From contig NZ_JAHKRS010000014.1 of the NCBI RefSeq assembly GCF_018863235.1, positions 22,548 to 86,547 on the forward strand: a stretch of DNA of 64,000 nt, written 5' to 3'. Positions 35,635-45,757 of the stretch are shown piece by piece (the stretch's first letter is position 1; each line of letters starts with the position of its first letter). A program made the position numbers and the translations under genes. The notes below the pieces were generated by a model that saw only the letters and a list, made by a program, of their open reading frames with translations, searched no databases and was not told where the DNA came from. This DNA is from Pseudomaricurvus albidus. Its GTDB lineage: Bacteria > Pseudomonadota > Gammaproteobacteria > Pseudomonadales > Cellvibrionaceae.

Positions 35635-36274
35635 TGGTGTGAACACCCGGTTGCGACCAGTGTTCGGCACAGTGGCCAATGGCTTTGCCAAGCTGCTCGC
35701 CGCTGATGGGCTGGTAGCGGGAAAAGATTTTCAGTTTTGTGGTCAGTGGAACCAGCAGGGAATGGGCCAGCTTTTCACCCAGTCGATTATCAGGTCGCTT
35801 GCCCACAATCAGTGAGGGTTTAAATATTACGACACTGTCAAAGCCCTGTTGCTCTGCAAAGGCGTCTACCTCGCCTTTGATTCTTGCGTAAAAGAACGGG
35901 GAGTTGGCATTGGCACCGGGAGAAGACACCAAAAAGAGTCGCCTTACTCCCTGTTGTGCTGCGACTCGGATGACATTTTGCTGGAAGGTAACATCCACCT
36001 GGTACTGAGCCTCCCGGCTGCCAGCCTGTTTGCGAGTGGTACCCAGACAGGAGAACAGGTCACAGGTGTCTGGTTTGCTCTGTACAAACAGCGTGTCTTG
36101 CCACAGCTCCGGTTGTCCAAAATCCACAATGTGATTGGTGAGTCTGGGATGTTCAAATCCGATGGGTCGTCGACTCAATACGATGACCTCGCGGTAATGA
36201 TCCGAGTTCAGCAGATATTGGGTCAGCGGACGGCCTGTGACGCCTGTTGCGCCAATGACAAGAGCACTTCTCAT
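35597..36274 (-). CDS. NAD(P)H-binding oxidoreductase (atypical SDR)
   Basis: NmrA/HTATIP2-like Rossmann protein, 225 residues; cofactor motif [11 protein letters not shown] near the N terminus, [14 protein letters not shown] and [21 protein letters not shown] (cited in part) with the Tyr-x3-Lys pair. The ATG at 36274 has AGGA 7 bases upstream; longer in-frame starts are not supported. Convergent overlap with the GMC gene; divergent from the Nmad3 gene. Confidence 0.87.
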   Translation of the reverse strand: MRSALVIGATGVTGRPLTQYLLNSDHYREVIVLSRRPIGFEHPRLTNHIVDFGQPELWQDTLFVQSKPDTCDLFSCLGTTRKQAGSREAQYQVDVTFQQNVIRVAAQQGVRRLFLVSSPGANANSPFFYARIKGEVDAFAEQQGFDSVVIFKPSLIVGKRPDNRLGEKLAHSLLVPLTTKLKIFSRYQPISGEQLGKAIGHCAEHWSQPGVHTISLEQIFGHQPG

Positions 36275-36398
36275 GGGGGTTCCTGATATTCTGTCCATCT
36301 TTCTGTCGATGACCTGAGTTTTGTTGTCACAGATGCTACCATAGCCGACCCGGTGTGCCGGGTATATTCCTGTTTTACTGCTTACAGTTGTCCTTGTT

Positions 36399-37262
36399 GT
36401 GAAGATTATCCTCAGTCGCAAAGGGTTCGATTCGTCCTCAGGCGGATGCCCCAATCCTGTTTTTCCTGACGGTTCCCTGCTGGCGTTGCCCATTCCGGAT
36501 CAACGCTCGGTGGTTCGTTATGATCAGCTAAATCATCAGGGCATGATTCTGGGTGAGCTGGTGGAAGATCTCACAGGAGGACGTGTGCCGGCGAGTAGCG
36601 GTGCTCACCTGGATCCGGATTTGTGCGCTGGGCATCTCGAGCGTGAGCCGGGTTGGCGGCCGGTGTTGGGACAGAGTGGTTCTGCTCAGGGACATCTGCG
36701 TAAACAGGCCGTTGACGCAGGAGACCTGTTTTTGTTTTTCGGTTTGTTTCGACCCGTTGAACGTCATTTGGGCCGTTGGCGCTTTGTTCCGAAAACCCCT
36801 TCACGGCACGTTGTCTGGGGATGGCTGCAAGTAGAGCAGGTGATTGGAGTCGATGAGTTGCCACAGGATGAGCGCGCCTGGCTTGCTTACCACCCTCATT
36901 GTCAGCGCGATATTGATTGCAACAATATGTTGTATCTGGGGCATAAACAATTGTCTCTGGCAAATCATCTGGCCGGAGCGGGATTTGGCCTGCGGTTACA
37001 TGAAGCGTGTGTATTGACCGATCCGGCAGCGTCTCGTCCCAGTGCCTGGCGCTTGCCGCGCTGGTTCTATCCGGGCCATCAGCGTGAGCCTCTGAGCTTT
37101 CACCACAAGCCTGAGCGATGGAGCCGCAACAGCCGTTATTGCTTTTTACAGAGCGTGGCCCGAGGACAGGAATTCGTTCTGGACAGTCGCGCGTACCCCG
37201 CAGCCAAAAAATGGGCTGCCGATATTATTAATACCTTATCTGAGACGTCTCATGCGAGTTGA
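36399..37262 (+). CDS. Nmad3-family putative nucleotide modification protein
   Basis: 287 residues matching, as far as I can recall, the Nucleotide modification associated domain 3 family: diagnostic start MKIILSRKGFDSSSGGCPNP followed by VFPDGSLLALPIPD, then HLDPDLCAGH and HVVWGWLQV. The family was proposed by comparative genomics in DNA/RNA base-modification contexts; the reaction is unknown. GTG start. It overlaps the following GNAT gene by 11 bases, so the two are co-translated. Confidence 0.8.
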   Translation: MKIILSRKGFDSSSGGCPNPVFPDGSLLALPIPDQRSVVRYDQLNHQGMILGELVEDLTGGRVPASSGAHLDPDLCAGHLEREPGWRPVLGQSGSAQGHLRKQAVDAGDLFLFFGLFRPVERHLGRWRFVPKTPSRHVVWGWLQVEQVIGVDELPQDERAWLAYHPHCQRDIDCNNMLYLGHKQLSLANHLAGAGFGLRLHEACVLTDPAASRPSAWRLPRWFYPGHQREPLSFHHKPERWSRNSRYCFLQSVARGQEFVLDSRAYPAAKKWAADIINTLSETSHAS

Positions 37263-37716
37263 AAACATTTCAAAACACCCCGACACGATTCCGACACTTG
37301 CCCGTTGGCACTTTGATCAGTGGTCGGATTTATATCCCAATGACACACTTGAAAGCTTTACCAGCGATTTGCGGGAATCATTGACGGAAGCCCTGGTTCC
37401 CTCGACCTGGGTGTTACTGGATGACGATAACGTGTGCTGGGGATCCGCATCGATTATCGAACAGGATATGACCACCAATCTGGAATTGGGCCCCTGGCTG
37501 GCCAGCGTTTACATTCACTCTGATCTCAGAGGACAACGGTTGGGACAACGGGTTGTTAAAACCGTCATGGAAGAGGCCGCAAAAGCAGGCCTGAAAGAAT
37601 TGTATTTATTCACACCGGGGCAGGAATACTTCTATCAAACCTTGGGCTGGCAGACGCTGAAACATGAGCGTTATCAGGGGCAGGATGTGGCGATAATGAA
37701 GGCAGAACTGACCTGA
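37252..37716 (+). CDS. GNAT-family N-acetyltransferase
   Basis: 154 residues with the acetyl-CoA binding motif A around VYIHSDLRGQRLGQRVVKTV and the later Tyr-containing FYQTLGWQ segment. Overlap with the Nmad3 gene suggests a shared task, but a role in modifying nucleotides is only inferred; a free-standing small-molecule or protein acetyltransferase is equally possible. Confidence 0.9.
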   Translation: MRVENISKHPDTIPTLARWHFDQWSDLYPNDTLESFTSDLRESLTEALVPSTWVLLDDDNVCWGSASIIEQDMTTNLELGPWLASVYIHSDLRGQRLGQRVVKTVMEEAAKAGLKELYLFTPGQEYFYQTLGWQTLKHERYQGQDVAIMKAELT

Positions 37717-37727
37717 GTCAGTTCTGC
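37702..37727 (+). other. Perfect hairpin across the GNAT stop codon
   Basis: 11-bp perfect stem GCAGAACTGAC/GTCAGTTCTGC with loop CTGA that contains the stop codon. No T run follows, so it is more likely an mRNA-protecting 3' hairpin or weak terminator in the gap to convergent yciK. Confidence 0.6.
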
Positions 37728-37752
37728 AGCGAACGTATTGGCGCGCGCTATT

Positions 37753-38511
37753 TTATTGCGCCTGGTGTTCAAACTGCTGCCCACTCACTCCCACACTGTC
37801 ATCGCCCATCAAATACAGGTACAGCGGCATCAGATCTTCTGTGGGTTTTACCTTCATGGGATCTTCAGCCGGGTAGGCGGTGGCCCGCATCTTGGTGCGT
37901 GTAGCGCCCGGGTTGATGCTGTTGCAGCGGATCTGTGTGGTTTGGTCCAGTTCCTGGGCGAGGGTTTGCATCATGTTTTCATTGGCGGCCTTTGACGCGG
38001 CGTAAGCGCCCCAGAAAGCGCGTCCTTCATAACCGACACCGGACCCCGTAAACAGGATGGAACCAGCGGAAGAGTGATTCATTACCGGCAGCAGAGCTCT
38101 GGTCAGCATAAAGGGCGCATTGACGTTAACTTGCATCACCCGGATCCAGACATCGGGCGAGTAGTTGTTTATCGGTGTGCGTTCACCCAGTTCTGCGGCG
38201 TTGTGCAGCAAGCCGTCGACCTTGCCAAACTCATCGAACAGGGTCTGGGCCATATCGTCGTAATCCTTGGCAACGGCGCCCTCAAAATTAATCGGGTAGA
38301 TCGCAGGCTGTGGGCCTCCGGCAGCTTCGATTTCGTCGTAGACCATCTCCAGCTTGGGAATGGTGCGACCCAGTAACACCACCGTTGCACCATGAGCGGC
38401 GAAGCTCAATGCGGCAGACCGGCCAATCCCGGCTCCGGCCCCGGTGACAACTATCACTTTTCCTTTAAGGAGGTCCTGGCGAGGAGTGTAGCCGTCAGGC
38501 AATGTATTCAT
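37753..38511 (-). CDS. yciK: YciK-type SDR oxidoreductase
   Basis: Short-chain dehydrogenase of the YciK family, 252 residues: TGAGAGIGRSAA, HNAAELGERTPI, TGSGVGYEGR and YAASKAANENMMQ, with the family-typical DDSVGVSGQQF near the C terminus. Physiological substrate unknown. Fourth in the mtaD-ubiG-gph-yciK series, as in Pseudomonas. Confidence 0.92.
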   Translation of the reverse strand: MNTLPDGYTPRQDLLKGKVIVVTGAGAGIGRSAALSFAAHGATVVLLGRTIPKLEMVYDEIEAAGGPQPAIYPINFEGAVAKDYDDMAQTLFDEFGKVDGLLHNAAELGERTPINNYSPDVWIRVMQVNVNAPFMLTRALLPVMNHSSAGSILFTGSGVGYEGRAFWGAYAASKAANENMMQTLAQELDQTTQIRCNSINPGATRTKMRATAYPAEDPMKVKPTEDLMPLYLYLMGDDSVGVSGQQFEHQAQ

Positions 38512-38566
38512 AGGTTTGTACCTTGTCTTGATTTGTGTGTTGCGAGTTGTCCGGCTGTTGATTGAA

Positions 38567-39280
38567 TCAGCCTTTGGTCATTGGCAGATAGCTTTGGACG
38601 ATGGCGATCATCTCTTGAGCATGATCCACGCGGTGGGTGGCTTGCCAGTTATCGATGTCGTCGCGCTTGTTGATATAACCGTAGGCCGCGGCAATGGTGG
38701 GGCAGCCAGCCTGTCGGCCACACTCAATGTCTCTGGCGTGGTCTCCGACGTAAATAATTTCTTCAGGATGACAGTTCAGCAGTTTTGCAGCCAGATGCAT
38801 GGATTCCGGATGGGGCTTGCGGTTTTCCACGTGGTCCGGGCAAATGACACAGCCGGGTTTTAACCCCAGAGCGGCTAGCAGTGGGGTGGCATAAACCTCT
38901 GGTTTATTGGTGGCAATGCCCCAGCTCAACTGGGCTTGCTCAATAAATTCGAGCAATTCGCTGATGCCGGCAAAGGGGGCGCTTTTGACCGCGAGATGTT
39001 GTTTATAAAGCTCCAGCAGGCGCAAGCGCAGGGGTTCAAAACCCTCATCGCCTTCCTGCAAGCCAAAGCCCAAAGTGACCAGTGCCCGGGCACCGTCTGA
39101 GACTGTGTTGCGAATGGTGGTGTCATCGAGAGCGGGAAGTCCTTCTTCCTCGCGCAATTTGTTGAGCACATAAACGAAGTCCGGCGCTGTATCCAGCAGG
39201 GTGCCATCGAGATCAAACACCACCGCTTTGATGCTGCGCGATTCCACTTCGTGGGTATTAAGCATGTCGGATTCAGGCAT
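38567..39280 (-). CDS. gph: Phosphoglycolate phosphatase (Gph-type HAD hydrolase)
   Basis: HAD phosphatase dephosphorylating 2-phosphoglycolate or a similar metabolite. Motifs: DLDGTLLDT (nucleophile Asp), ATNKPE, and VGDHARDIE. Placed between ubiG and yciK, where Pseudomonas has gph/mupP-like genes; MupP (MurNAc-6-P phosphatase) is an alternative name. Start uncertain: ATG 39280 overlaps the ubiG stop by 8 bases, ATG 39265 is the other choice. Confidence 0.87.
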   Translation of the reverse strand: MPESDMLNTHEVESRSIKAVVFDLDGTLLDTAPDFVYVLNKLREEEGLPALDDTTIRNTVSDGARALVTLGFGLQEGDEGFEPLRLRLLELYKQHLAVKSAPFAGISELLEFIEQAQLSWGIATNKPEVYATPLLAALGLKPGCVICPDHVENRKPHPESMHLAAKLLNCHPEEIIYVGDHARDIECGRQAGCPTIAAAYGYINKRDDIDNWQATHRVDHAQEMIAIVQSYLPMTKG

Positions 39281-39974
39281 CTTTGGTTGTGTGCACCATG
39301 TAATTGACGTCGACATCGCTGGGCTTCAACTTATAGGTCTTGGTCAGCGGGTTGTAGGTGAGGCCGGTCATGTCCTGTAGTTGTAAATCGGCCTGGCGAA
39401 TCCAGCTTCCCAGTTCGGAAGGGCGAATAAACTTGCTGTATTCATGAGTGCCCTTGGGCAGCATTTTCAAAACATATTCAGCGCCCACAACGGCCATGGC
39501 GTAGGCCTTGGGGTTGCGGTTAATGGTTGAAAAGTAAACATGGCCGCCGGGCTTGCAGAGGGTGGCACAGGCGCGGATTACGGATGCGGGATCGGGAACG
39601 TGTTCCAGCATTTCCAGACAGGTGACGATGTCGTACTGACCGGCTTCCTGTTCTGCCAGTTCCTCGGCAGTAATCTGGCGGTAATTGACGGTGACTCCGC
39701 TTTCCAAACTGTGCAGTTTGGCCACTTGCAGTGGCGCCGCACCCATGTCGATTCCACTGACGTCGGCGCCGCGTTGAGCCAGCGCCTCACTGAGGATGCC
39801 GCCGCCACAACCCACATCCAGCACTTTCTTGCCGGCAACCGGAGAGCGCTCGTCAATATAATTGCAACGCAGCGGGTTGATATCGTGGAGCGGTTTGAAT
39901 TCGCTGCTTTTATCCCACCAGCGACTGGCCAGGGCTTCAAATTTGGCAATTTCTGCCTGATCGACATTGCTCAT
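39273..39974 (-). CDS. ubiG: Ubiquinone biosynthesis O-methyltransferase UbiG
   Basis: SAM-dependent methyltransferase for both O-methylation steps of ubiquinone synthesis. 233 residues; [19 protein letters not shown] start, SAM motif VLDVGCGGG, and [13 protein letters not shown]. Family-typical length. Between mtaD and gph on the same strand. Confidence 0.96.
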   Translation of the reverse strand: MSNVDQAEIAKFEALASRWWDKSSEFKPLHDINPLRCNYIDERSPVAGKKVLDVGCGGGILSEALAQRGADVSGIDMGAAPLQVAKLHSLESGVTVNYRQITAEELAEQEAGQYDIVTCLEMLEHVPDPASVIRACATLCKPGGHVYFSTINRNPKAYAMAVVGAEYVLKMLPKGTHEYSKFIRPSELGSWIRQADLQLQDMTGLTYNPLTKTYKLKPSDVDVNYMVHTTKDA

Positions 39975-40050
39975 AGTGTATTACTCAAAAACGGTGTTCA
40001 TTCAGTAAATAGCTTACAGGGTGTCAGTGACAAGCTTAAGGGGCCCCGCA

Positions 40051-41382
40051 TCAGGATTCGATGCGGTTTTGCCAGTATTTGGCTTTTTCACGGACTCGGT
40101 GTTCATCCAGCGTGGTCAGGCGTCGATCTTCCATCAGCGGGTTACCGTTGACCCAGACGTGGCTGACCTGATGGGAAATATTGTTATAACTCAAGGCGGA
40201 TACAGGATTATAGAGCGGTAACTGCTCCAGCTGATTCACGGCGATGGCGGTTATATCTGCCTGCTTGCCCACTTCCAGGCTGCCAATTTCGGCATCCATT
40301 CCCAACGCCTTGGCGCCGTTCAGCGTCGCCATCCTCAGGGCAGTATGGGCATCCACGGCACTGGCATCGCCGCTGACACCTTTTGCCAACAGGGCCGCAG
40401 TGCGCATTTCTCCGAACAGGTCCTGATCGTTATTGCTGGCGGCGCCATCAGTACCAAGAGCCACATTGATGCCGTTGTCGAGCAGGGCTTTCACCGGGCA
40501 GAAACCGCTGGCGAGCTTCAGGTTGGACTCGGGGCAGTGAATGATATTTGCGCCAGTTTGCTTCAGCACCTCTATATCTTCAGCAGTAACCTGTGTCATG
40601 TGGACACACTGGGTCAGTGGGGATAGCAGGCCAAGGCGGTTGAGTCGCTCAATGGGGCGCTCGCCGGTATTGGCTACGGCGTCTGAAACTTCTGCTGCGG
40701 TTTCGTGCAGGTGAATCTGAATGGGTGCCTGCATTTCTTCGGCCAGGGTGGCGATTCTTTGTAGCGGCTCATCCGAAACGGTGTAAGGCGCGTGAGGCCC
40801 AAAGGCAACATTGATCGTAGGGTGCGAGCGGTAAGCATCAGACAGAGCCAGTCCCTTCTGGATGTAATCGTCAGGACCCTGACCCCAGGCGGTAGGGAAA
40901 TCCAGAACGGGAAAGTGCAGCTGACAGCGCATGCCGCTGTTCAGAGCAGCTTTGGCAGTCTCTTCCGGGAAGAAATACATGTCCGCAAAGGTGGTCGTGC
41001 CACTGCGGATCATTTCCGCCGCACTGAGTTCGGTGCCGTCGCGGACAAATTCGGGCGTTACCCATTGGGCTTCCGTGGGCCAGATATGTTCTTCCAGCCA
41101 GGTTTGCAGTGGGTGATCATCTGCAAAGCCCCTCAGCAGAGACATGGCGGCGTGATTGTGGGTATTCACAAGACCCGGGGTGACAATATGCTCATCCAGA
41201 TGATGTTCATGGTCAGCAGAATACAGGCGTTTGGCTTCAGTTGTGGGGTGAATGGCCAGAATCTGGCCGTTATCAATGACCAGAGAGCAGTCACTGAGAA
41301 CCGTGTTCTCGGGCACCACAGGGATGATCCAGCGGGCGTGAATCATCAAATCGACTGAGGTAGTGGATGTACCTTGGCTCAT
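40051..41382 (-). CDS. mtaD: 5-methylthioadenosine/S-adenosylhomocysteine deaminase-type amidohydrolase
   Basis: TRZ/ATZ amidohydrolase with metal motifs NTHNHAAMS, HLHETAAE, a His in CVHMTQV and catalytic Asp in LGTDGAASNND. 443 residues. Location before ubiG is the Pseudomonas arrangement, where the orthologue deaminates methylthioadenosine to methylthioinosine. Divergent from gyrA. Confidence 0.92.
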   Translation of the reverse strand: MSQGTSTTSVDLMIHARWIIPVVPENTVLSDCSLVIDNGQILAIHPTTEAKRLYSADHEHHLDEHIVTPGLVNTHNHAAMSLLRGFADDHPLQTWLEEHIWPTEAQWVTPEFVRDGTELSAAEMIRSGTTTFADMYFFPEETAKAALNSGMRCQLHFPVLDFPTAWGQGPDDYIQKGLALSDAYRSHPTINVAFGPHAPYTVSDEPLQRIATLAEEMQAPIQIHLHETAAEVSDAVANTGERPIERLNRLGLLSPLTQCVHMTQVTAEDIEVLKQTGANIIHCPESNLKLASGFCPVKALLDNGINVALGTDGAASNNDQDLFGEMRTAALLAKGVSGDASAVDAHTALRMATLNGAKALGMDAEIGSLEVGKQADITAIAVNQLEQLPLYNPVSALSYNNISHQVSHVWVNGNPLMEDRRLTTLDEHRVREKAKYWQNRIES

Positions 41383-41802
41383 AACCTTCCCGTAGCTGAA
41401 ATAGTCTTTGGAATTTGGCGGACAAAAAGCGACTCAATAGGTTTTTGTGCGCTCTGATTGTGTGAAAAATGATCGGTTTTGCATGTCTGTTTTCCGGAAT
41501 CATCACTCTTGCGCAGTATAACCCGAAGGGCAGGTTGAAGGCAGTTTGGATGCGTGTAATTGAGAATCCATCAATATGCCTATGCTACTGATTTTATGGT
41601 AGTATTGACCGCTTTAGTGGTTTTCTGGCTCTAACAGTTTTCAGGCTTCTCGTTCTTGCAACTGCGGAATGGAAACGGCCATTGTGTTGGGGGCTGTATT
41701 TAGAATATTGACCGTATTTAGAATATTGTATGGGAGCCTTGTCACAGGCTCTGGACCACAGCCGCAATTGCGCTGAGCGATATAATAAGGAATGCCGACC
41801 CT
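41383..41802. other. Divergent mtaD-gyrA regulatory gap
   Basis: 420 bases. It holds a 15-bp direct repeat GTATTTAGAATATTG at 41696-41710 and 41714-41728 (period 18), a GAGCCT/AGGCTC hairpin at 41734-41751, and TTGACC hexamers at 41605 and 41708 that could be -35 elements. AAGGA lies 11 bases before the gyrA ATG. No gene seen. Confidence 0.6.
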
Positions 41803-44394
41803 ATGGGTGATTTAGCGAAAGAACTCCTGCCCGTCAATATTGAAGACGAGCTGAAACAGTCCTACCTGGATTACGCCATGAGCGTAATTGTGGGTCGAGC
41901 CTTGCCGGATGTGCGTGATGGCTTGAAGCCCGTACACCGCCGGGTTCTGTTTGCCATGAGCGAACTGAACAACGATTGGAACAAACCGTATAAAAAGTCG
42001 GCCCGTGTGGTCGGTGACGTTATCGGTAAATATCACCCGCACGGTGATACTGCGGTCTACGACACCATTGTGCGTATGGCCCAGCCATTCTCTCTCCGCT
42101 ATATGCTGGTTGATGGTCAGGGTAACTTTGGCTCTATTGACGGTGATGGTGCTGCGGCGATGCGTTACACCGAGATCCGCATGCAGAAGATCGCCCACGA
42201 TTTGCTGGCCGATCTGGAAAAAGAAACCGTTGATTTTGTTGACAACTACGACGGCACCGAACAGATGCCGAGTGTGTTGCCAACCCGAGTGCCCAACCTG
42301 CTGGTTAACGGCTCTGCTGGTATTGCTGTGGGTATGGCGACCAACATCCCGCCACATAACTTGCGCGAAGTGGTCAAAGGCTGTCTGGCTTATATCGACA
42401 ACGAAGACATCACCATTGATGAACTGATGGAAATTATCCCGGGTCCGGATTTTCCTACTGGCGGTATCATCAATGGCCGTGCAGGCATTGTGCAGGCTTA
42501 CCGCACGGGTCGCGGTCGTATTTACATTCGCGCCAAGGCCGAAATTGAGCGTGACGACAAGGCCAATAAAGAAACCATCATCATTAATGAAATCCCTTAC
42601 CAGCTGAACAAGGCTCGTCTGATCGAAAAGATTGCCGAGCTGGTTAAAGAGAAGAAAATCGAGGGGATTTCCGAGCTGCGCGACGAGTCGGACAAAGAAG
42701 GCTTGCGTGTCGTGATCGAATTGAAGCGCGGTGAGGTGGGCGAAGTTGTCCTGAATAACCTCTACGCGCAAACCCAGCTGCAAAGCGTTTTCGGCATAAA
42801 CGTGGTTGCTCTGGTGGATGGCCAGCCCAAGCTGCTGAACCTGAAAGAATTGCTGACCCACTTTGTGCGCCATCGCCGCGAGGTGGTGACTCGTCGTACG
42901 GTTTATCTGTTGCGCAAGGCCCGTGAACGTGGCCATATTCTGGAAGGCCTGGCGGTTGCAATCTCCAATATTGATCCTGTGATCGAGCTGATCAAAACCT
43001 CTGCCAGCCCGGCTGATGCAAAAGAGGCTTTGATTGCCCACGGTTGGCCCGTGGGTGATATCAGTGAATTCCTGGAGCGTGCCGGCGACGACGCCTGCCG
43101 TCCGGAAGATCTGGATCCGAAGTTTGGCCTGCAGGGCGAGGGTGACGGCAAGCGTTACTATCTGTCTCCGGCTCAGGCTCAGGCCATTCTGGAATTGCGT
43201 CTGCATCGCCTCACTGGCATGGAGCACGACAAGCTGCTGGCGGAATACCGCGAGAAGCTGGAAATGATCGCCGAGTTCCTGGAAATTCTGGGTAACTCCA
43301 GCCGTTTGATGGAAGTGATTCGCGAAGAGCTGGAAGAAGTCATGAATAATTACGGCGATGAGCGTCGTACTGATATCCAGAGCTCCCAGCAAGACCTGAC
43401 CATTGAAGATTTAATTACCGAAGAAGACCGCGTGGTGACCATTTCCCACGGCGGTTATGCGAAGACCCAGCCGCTGGATGCGTATCAGGCACAGCGTCGT
43501 GGAGGCATGGGTAAAGCCGCAACCTCGGTCAAAGATGAAGATTTCGTAGAGCATCTGCTGATCGCCAGCACGCACGATACCATTCTCTGTTTTACCAACG
43601 CCGGTAAGGTCTATTGGTTGAAGGTTTATCAGATTCCGGTAGCGGGCCGTCAGTCTCGCGGTCGTCCAATGGTGAACTTGTTGCCGCTGGAAGATGGTGA
43701 GCGCATTACCTCGATTCTGCCGGTGAGAGAGTACACCGATGAGCACTTTATCTTTATGGCAACCGCTAATGGTACCGTGAAGAAAACCGTGCTAAGTCAG
43801 TTCTCCCGTCCGCGTAGCGTTGGTCTGCGTGCCATTGATCTGGATGAAGGCGATCGTCTGGTGGGTACGGCGATTACTGACGGTAACTGCGATGTGGTTC
43901 TGTTTGCTTCCTCTGGTAAAGCGGCTCGCTTCAAAGAGAGCGATGTCCGGGCCATGGGGCGTACGTCCCGCGGTGTTCGTGGTATACGCATGCAGGAAGA
44001 TCAATACGTGATTTCCATGGTGATCCCACAGGAAAACGGTTATGTGCTGACTGTCAGTGAGCACGGCTACGGCAAGCGCACCAGTGTGGAAGACTTCCCG
44101 GCCAAAGGTCGTGGTAATCAGGGTGTGATCGGTATGCAGACCACTGAACGCAATGGTGCCGTTGTCGGTGCCGTACAGGTCTTTGATGGGGATGAGATCA
44201 TGCTGATTTCGGATCAGGGGACTCTGGTACGTACCCGCGTGGCAGAAGTGTCTGTACTGAGCCGAAATACCCAGGGTGTTCGTCTGATCAAATTGAAGAC
44301 CGATGAGCATCTGGTGGGTGTTGAGCGTATCGAAGAGGGTAGCGGCGTCGAAGGTGAGGCCGAAGAAGGTACTGAAGAGGGCGGCGAAGCGTAA
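41803..44394 (+). CDS. gyrA: DNA gyrase subunit A
   Basis: ATP-dependent supercoiling with GyrB. 863 residues: active-site Tyr122 in MRYTEIRM, quinolone region [15 protein letters not shown] with Thr83 and Asp87, GyrA-box QRRGGMGKA, six-blade C-terminal domain and acidic tail. Thr at position 83 is the wild type in P. aeruginosa (Ser in E. coli), so no resistance change is implied. The next gene in Pseudomonas would be serC; here it is pheA. Confidence 0.98.
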   Translation: MGDLAKELLPVNIEDELKQSYLDYAMSVIVGRALPDVRDGLKPVHRRVLFAMSELNNDWNKPYKKSARVVGDVIGKYHPHGDTAVYDTIVRMAQPFSLRYMLVDGQGNFGSIDGDGAAAMRYTEIRMQKIAHDLLADLEKETVDFVDNYDGTEQMPSVLPTRVPNLLVNGSAGIAVGMATNIPPHNLREVVKGCLAYIDNEDITIDELMEIIPGPDFPTGGIINGRAGIVQAYRTGRGRIYIRAKAEIERDDKANKETIIINEIPYQLNKARLIEKIAELVKEKKIEGISELRDESDKEGLRVVIELKRGEVGEVVLNNLYAQTQLQSVFGINVVALVDGQPKLLNLKELLTHFVRHRREVVTRRTVYLLRKARERGHILEGLAVAISNIDPVIELIKTSASPADAKEALIAHGWPVGDISEFLERAGDDACRPEDLDPKFGLQGEGDGKRYYLSPAQAQAILELRLHRLTGMEHDKLLAEYREKLEMIAEFLEILGNSSRLMEVIREELEEVMNNYGDERRTDIQSSQQDLTIEDLITEEDRVVTISHGGYAKTQPLDAYQAQRRGGMGKAATSVKDEDFVEHLLIASTHDTILCFTNAGKVYWLKVYQIPVAGRQSRGRPMVNLLPLEDGERITSILPVREYTDEHFIFMATANGTVKKTVLSQFSRPRSVGLRAIDLDEGDRLVGTAITDGNCDVVLFASSGKAARFKESDVRAMGRTSRGVRGIRMQEDQYVISMVIPQENGYVLTVSEHGYGKRTSVEDFPAKGRGNQGVIGMQTTERNGAVVGAVQVFDGDEIMLISDQGTLVRTRVAEVSVLSRNTQGVRLIKLKTDEHLVGVERIEEGSGVEGEAEEGTEEGGEA

Positions 44395-44429
44395 TTCGTC
44401 GCTTGGTTTTACTTTTTAGACTTTAAAAT

Positions 44430-44506
44430 TGCCCGATTGAATCCTGGTGGCGCGGTTCGGTTCTGACAGACTGTGATGCTGCTAAGATTAATCGGGCAGT
44501 TTGGTT
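44430..44506 (+). other. Long-loop stem between gyrA and pheA
   Basis: TGCCCGATT (44430-44438) pairs perfectly with AATCGGGCA (44490-44498), followed by GTTTGGTTTTT. The 51-base loop makes it a weak intrinsic terminator; it may be a gyrA terminator or a leader structure for pheA. Confidence 0.45.
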
Positions 44507-44578
44507 TTTGCAGGATGATTATCTCGGGTGATTCAGGAGCTTAGGCTCCAGGATCTTTCCGATGACAGGGTTACAGGT

Positions 44579-45682
44579 ATGATACAAGATACAGAAAAGC
44601 TTCAGCTGGCCGCACTGCGTGACCGTATTGATGAAATTGACCTGAAAATTGGTCAATTAATCAGTGAGCGCGCAGAGTGCGCGCAGGAAGTCGCAGAGGT
44701 CAAAAAGGCCAACAGCGACGGCAGTGACATTATTTACTATCGTCCCGAGCGTGAGGCACAAGTGCTGCGCAAGGCGATGGAGCGCAATCAGGGGCCTTTG
44801 GGCGACGAAGAGATGGCACGACTCTTTCGTGAGATCATGTCCGCCTGTCTGGCGCTGGAACAGCCCATCAAGGTGGCTTTTCTGGGGCCCGAGGGTACTT
44901 TTACTGAACAGGCTGCTCTCAAACATTTTGGTCATTCGGCAATTACTCTGCCTTTTTCTGCCATTGATGATGTCTTTCGTGAAGTGGAATCCGGAGCCGT
45001 TCAATACGGTGTTGTGCCGGTAGAGAACTCAACAGAAGGTGTTGTAAACCACACGTTGGACAGCTTCATGGGGTCTAATCTGAAAATCTGTGGCGAAGTG
45101 GTGCTGCGTATCCACCAGCATTTGCTGGTGTCGGATGTGACCAAAACCGATAGCATTACCCGAATCTACTCGCACTCCCAGTCTCTGGCGCAATGTCGCA
45201 AATGGCTGGATGCGCACTATCCCAACGCCGAGCGGGTAGCTGTAAACAGCAATGCGGAAGCCGCCAAGCGTCTCAAGGGTGAGTGGAATGCCGCGGCGAT
45301 TGCCGGCGAAATGGCGGCTGACAAATACGAGCTGACCAAACTGGCTGAGAATATCGAAGACCAGCCGGACAATTCGACGCGCTTCCTGATTATCGGAACG
45401 CAAGTGGTCGAGGCCAGCGGAGTGGACAAAACCTCGGTGGTGATTTCCATGCGCAACGAACCTGGTGCATTGCATGATCTGTTGGTGCCGTTCCAGACGC
45501 ACAAGATTGATCTGACCCGTGTTGAGACCCGCCCGTCACGCACTGGCAACTGGAATTACGTGTTTTTCATCGACTTCAATGGTCACAAGGACGACGAAAA
45601 CGTACAGGCCGCATTGAAAGAAGTGGGTAGCCGGGCTGCGGACATCAAAATGCTGGGTTCTTACCCGCAGGGTGTTTTGTAA
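44579..45682 (+). CDS. pheA: Bifunctional chorismate mutase/prephenate dehydratase
   Basis: P-protein of phenylalanine synthesis. N-terminal AroQ mutase (LRDRIDEIDLKIGQLISERA), central dehydratase (FLGPEGTFTEQAALKHFG, PVENSTEG) and C-terminal ACT regulatory domain (NEPGALHDLL, ETRPSRTGNWNYVFFIDF). The ATG at 44579 gives 367 residues, the Pseudomonas length; a GTG at 44528 is in frame but poorly supported. No Phe-rich leader peptide with a start codon was found. Confidence 0.96.
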   Translation: MIQDTEKLQLAALRDRIDEIDLKIGQLISERAECAQEVAEVKKANSDGSDIIYYRPEREAQVLRKAMERNQGPLGDEEMARLFREIMSACLALEQPIKVAFLGPEGTFTEQAALKHFGHSAITLPFSAIDDVFREVESGAVQYGVVPVENSTEGVVNHTLDSFMGSNLKICGEVVLRIHQHLLVSDVTKTDSITRIYSHSQSLAQCRKWLDAHYPNAERVAVNSNAEAAKRLKGEWNAAAIAGEMAADKYELTKLAENIEDQPDNSTRFLIIGTQVVEASGVDKTSVVISMRNEPGALHDLLVPFQTHKIDLTRVETRPSRTGNWNYVFFIDFNGHKDDENVQAALKEVGSRAADIKMLGSYPQGVL

Positions 45683-45704
45683 GAAAGGTGAGGTATTATC
45701 CGTG

Positions 45705-45726
45705 TTCGTCATTGCGAGCGCGAAGG
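45705..45726 (+). repeat. Fragment of a common intergenic repeat
   Basis: TTCGTCATTGCGAGCGCGAAGG between pheA and tyrA-aroA (read in two pieces: TTCGTCATTGCGAGC, GCGAAGG) resembles the CGTCATTGCGAGC element scattered through many bacterial genomes. Only one arm is present here. Confidence 0.35.
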
Positions 45727-45757
45727 CCGGTAGAAACTTAATTCAGGAATCCGTCTT

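Noticed and set aside
42040..42060. Thr83 in GyrA as a quinolone-resistance mutation
   Set aside because: Thr at this position is the wild-type residue in P. aeruginosa and relatives.
44395..44460. Phe-rich run (TGG TTT TAC TTT TTA GAC TTT) as a pheA leader peptide
   Set aside because: It is in the gyrA frame after the stop, and no ATG, GTG or TTG precedes the Phe codons. The following stem has a very long loop, so a classical attenuator is not supported.
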